From: Sphingobacteriaceae bacterium UBA6709
GTDB lineage: Bacteria; Bacteroidota; Bacteroidia; Sphingobacteriales; Sphingobacteriaceae
DNA length: 32,753 nucleotides
Reading direction: 5' to 3'
Assembly (NCBI GenBank): GCA_002454425.1
Contig: DKIV01000039.1
Coordinates: 19,717-52,469, forward strand
Shown here piece after piece: positions 32,726 through 32,753 of this stretch. The position numbers and the translations under genes are program-made. Every line of letters begins with the position of its first letter. Positions within the stretch are counted from its first letter, which is position 1. The notes under the pieces are model-generated. The model worked only from the letters and a program-made list of their open reading frames with translations. It did no database searches and was not told the origin of the DNA.

Positions 32726-32753
32726 ATGGCTATTCAAGAACGTAACGGCATGA
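32726..32753 (+). CDS. Start of a gene leaving the window
   Basis: ATG at 32726 opens a frame reading MAIQERNGM to the window edge with no stop. An alternative ATG five bases earlier reads only ten codons to a stop. The position after a promoter-like site and leader supports a real start. Only nine residues are visible, too few to assign a family. Confidence 0.35.

Noticed and set aside
1..32753. CRISPR array, defence island, transposase or prophage genes
   Set aside because: No spaced identical repeats and no protein with such motifs is present; all sizeable ORFs are assigned to other families or are shadows.

Overview
This window is chromosomal DNA of a Bacteroidota bacterium, most likely family Sphingobacteriaceae (Pedobacter-like). 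The evidence is two SusC/SusD outer-membrane transporter pairs, lipoproteins with Bacteroidota-style lipoboxes, several copies of the Bacteroidota -7 promoter box TAnnTTTG, AT-rich start regions without clear Shine-Dalgarno sites, and a yicC-gmk-nadD cluster. The genus is an inference from protein style only.

Layout. 1-941: gene-poor left edge with one doubtful 70-codon ORF and the leader of the first Sus operon. 942-5678: susC/susD pair 1, closed by a strong terminator. 5638-6327: a long AT-rich leader. 6328-11462: a second operon of susC, a SusD-like gene and a small lipoprotein, with its own terminator. Neither Sus operon carries a glycosidase, peptidase, ECF sigma or anti-sigma gene here, so the substrates are unknown. 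11528-14737: LD-carboxypeptidase divergent from metG; a tRNA-Arg(CCU) lies 7 bases after metG, followed by two hairpins. 14909-18406: a small lipoprotein, an alkaline-phosphatase-superfamily exported hydrolase, a DUF4932-type exported metallopeptidase and a small two-helix membrane protein. 18663-20805: a DUF1398 protein and an RluA-type pseudouridine synthase with a large N-terminal extension. 20896-26375: a probable iron-siderophore locus (receptor, PepSY membrane protein, periplasmic esterase) divergent from an AraC regulator. 26385-30636: housekeeping genes (NAD(P)-binding protein, RsmI-like methyltransferase, miaE, nadD, gmk, yicC). 30920-31693: an exported carboxypeptidase-regulatory-domain protein. 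31694-32753: about 1 kb almost without genes, containing a nested palindrome built on an 11-bp repeat, then a promoter-like site, a structured leader and the first codons of a gene that leaves the window.

Most of the window is well-known Bacteroidota biology. The signals least explained by known genes are the palindromic 11-bp-repeat element at about 32080-32287, the N-terminal module of the RluA-type protein, the metG/tRNA-Arg arrangement, the overlapping divergent promoters of the iron locus, and hairpins that straddle the stop codons of miaE and nadD. I found no CRISPR array, transposase, integrase or recognisable defence system.
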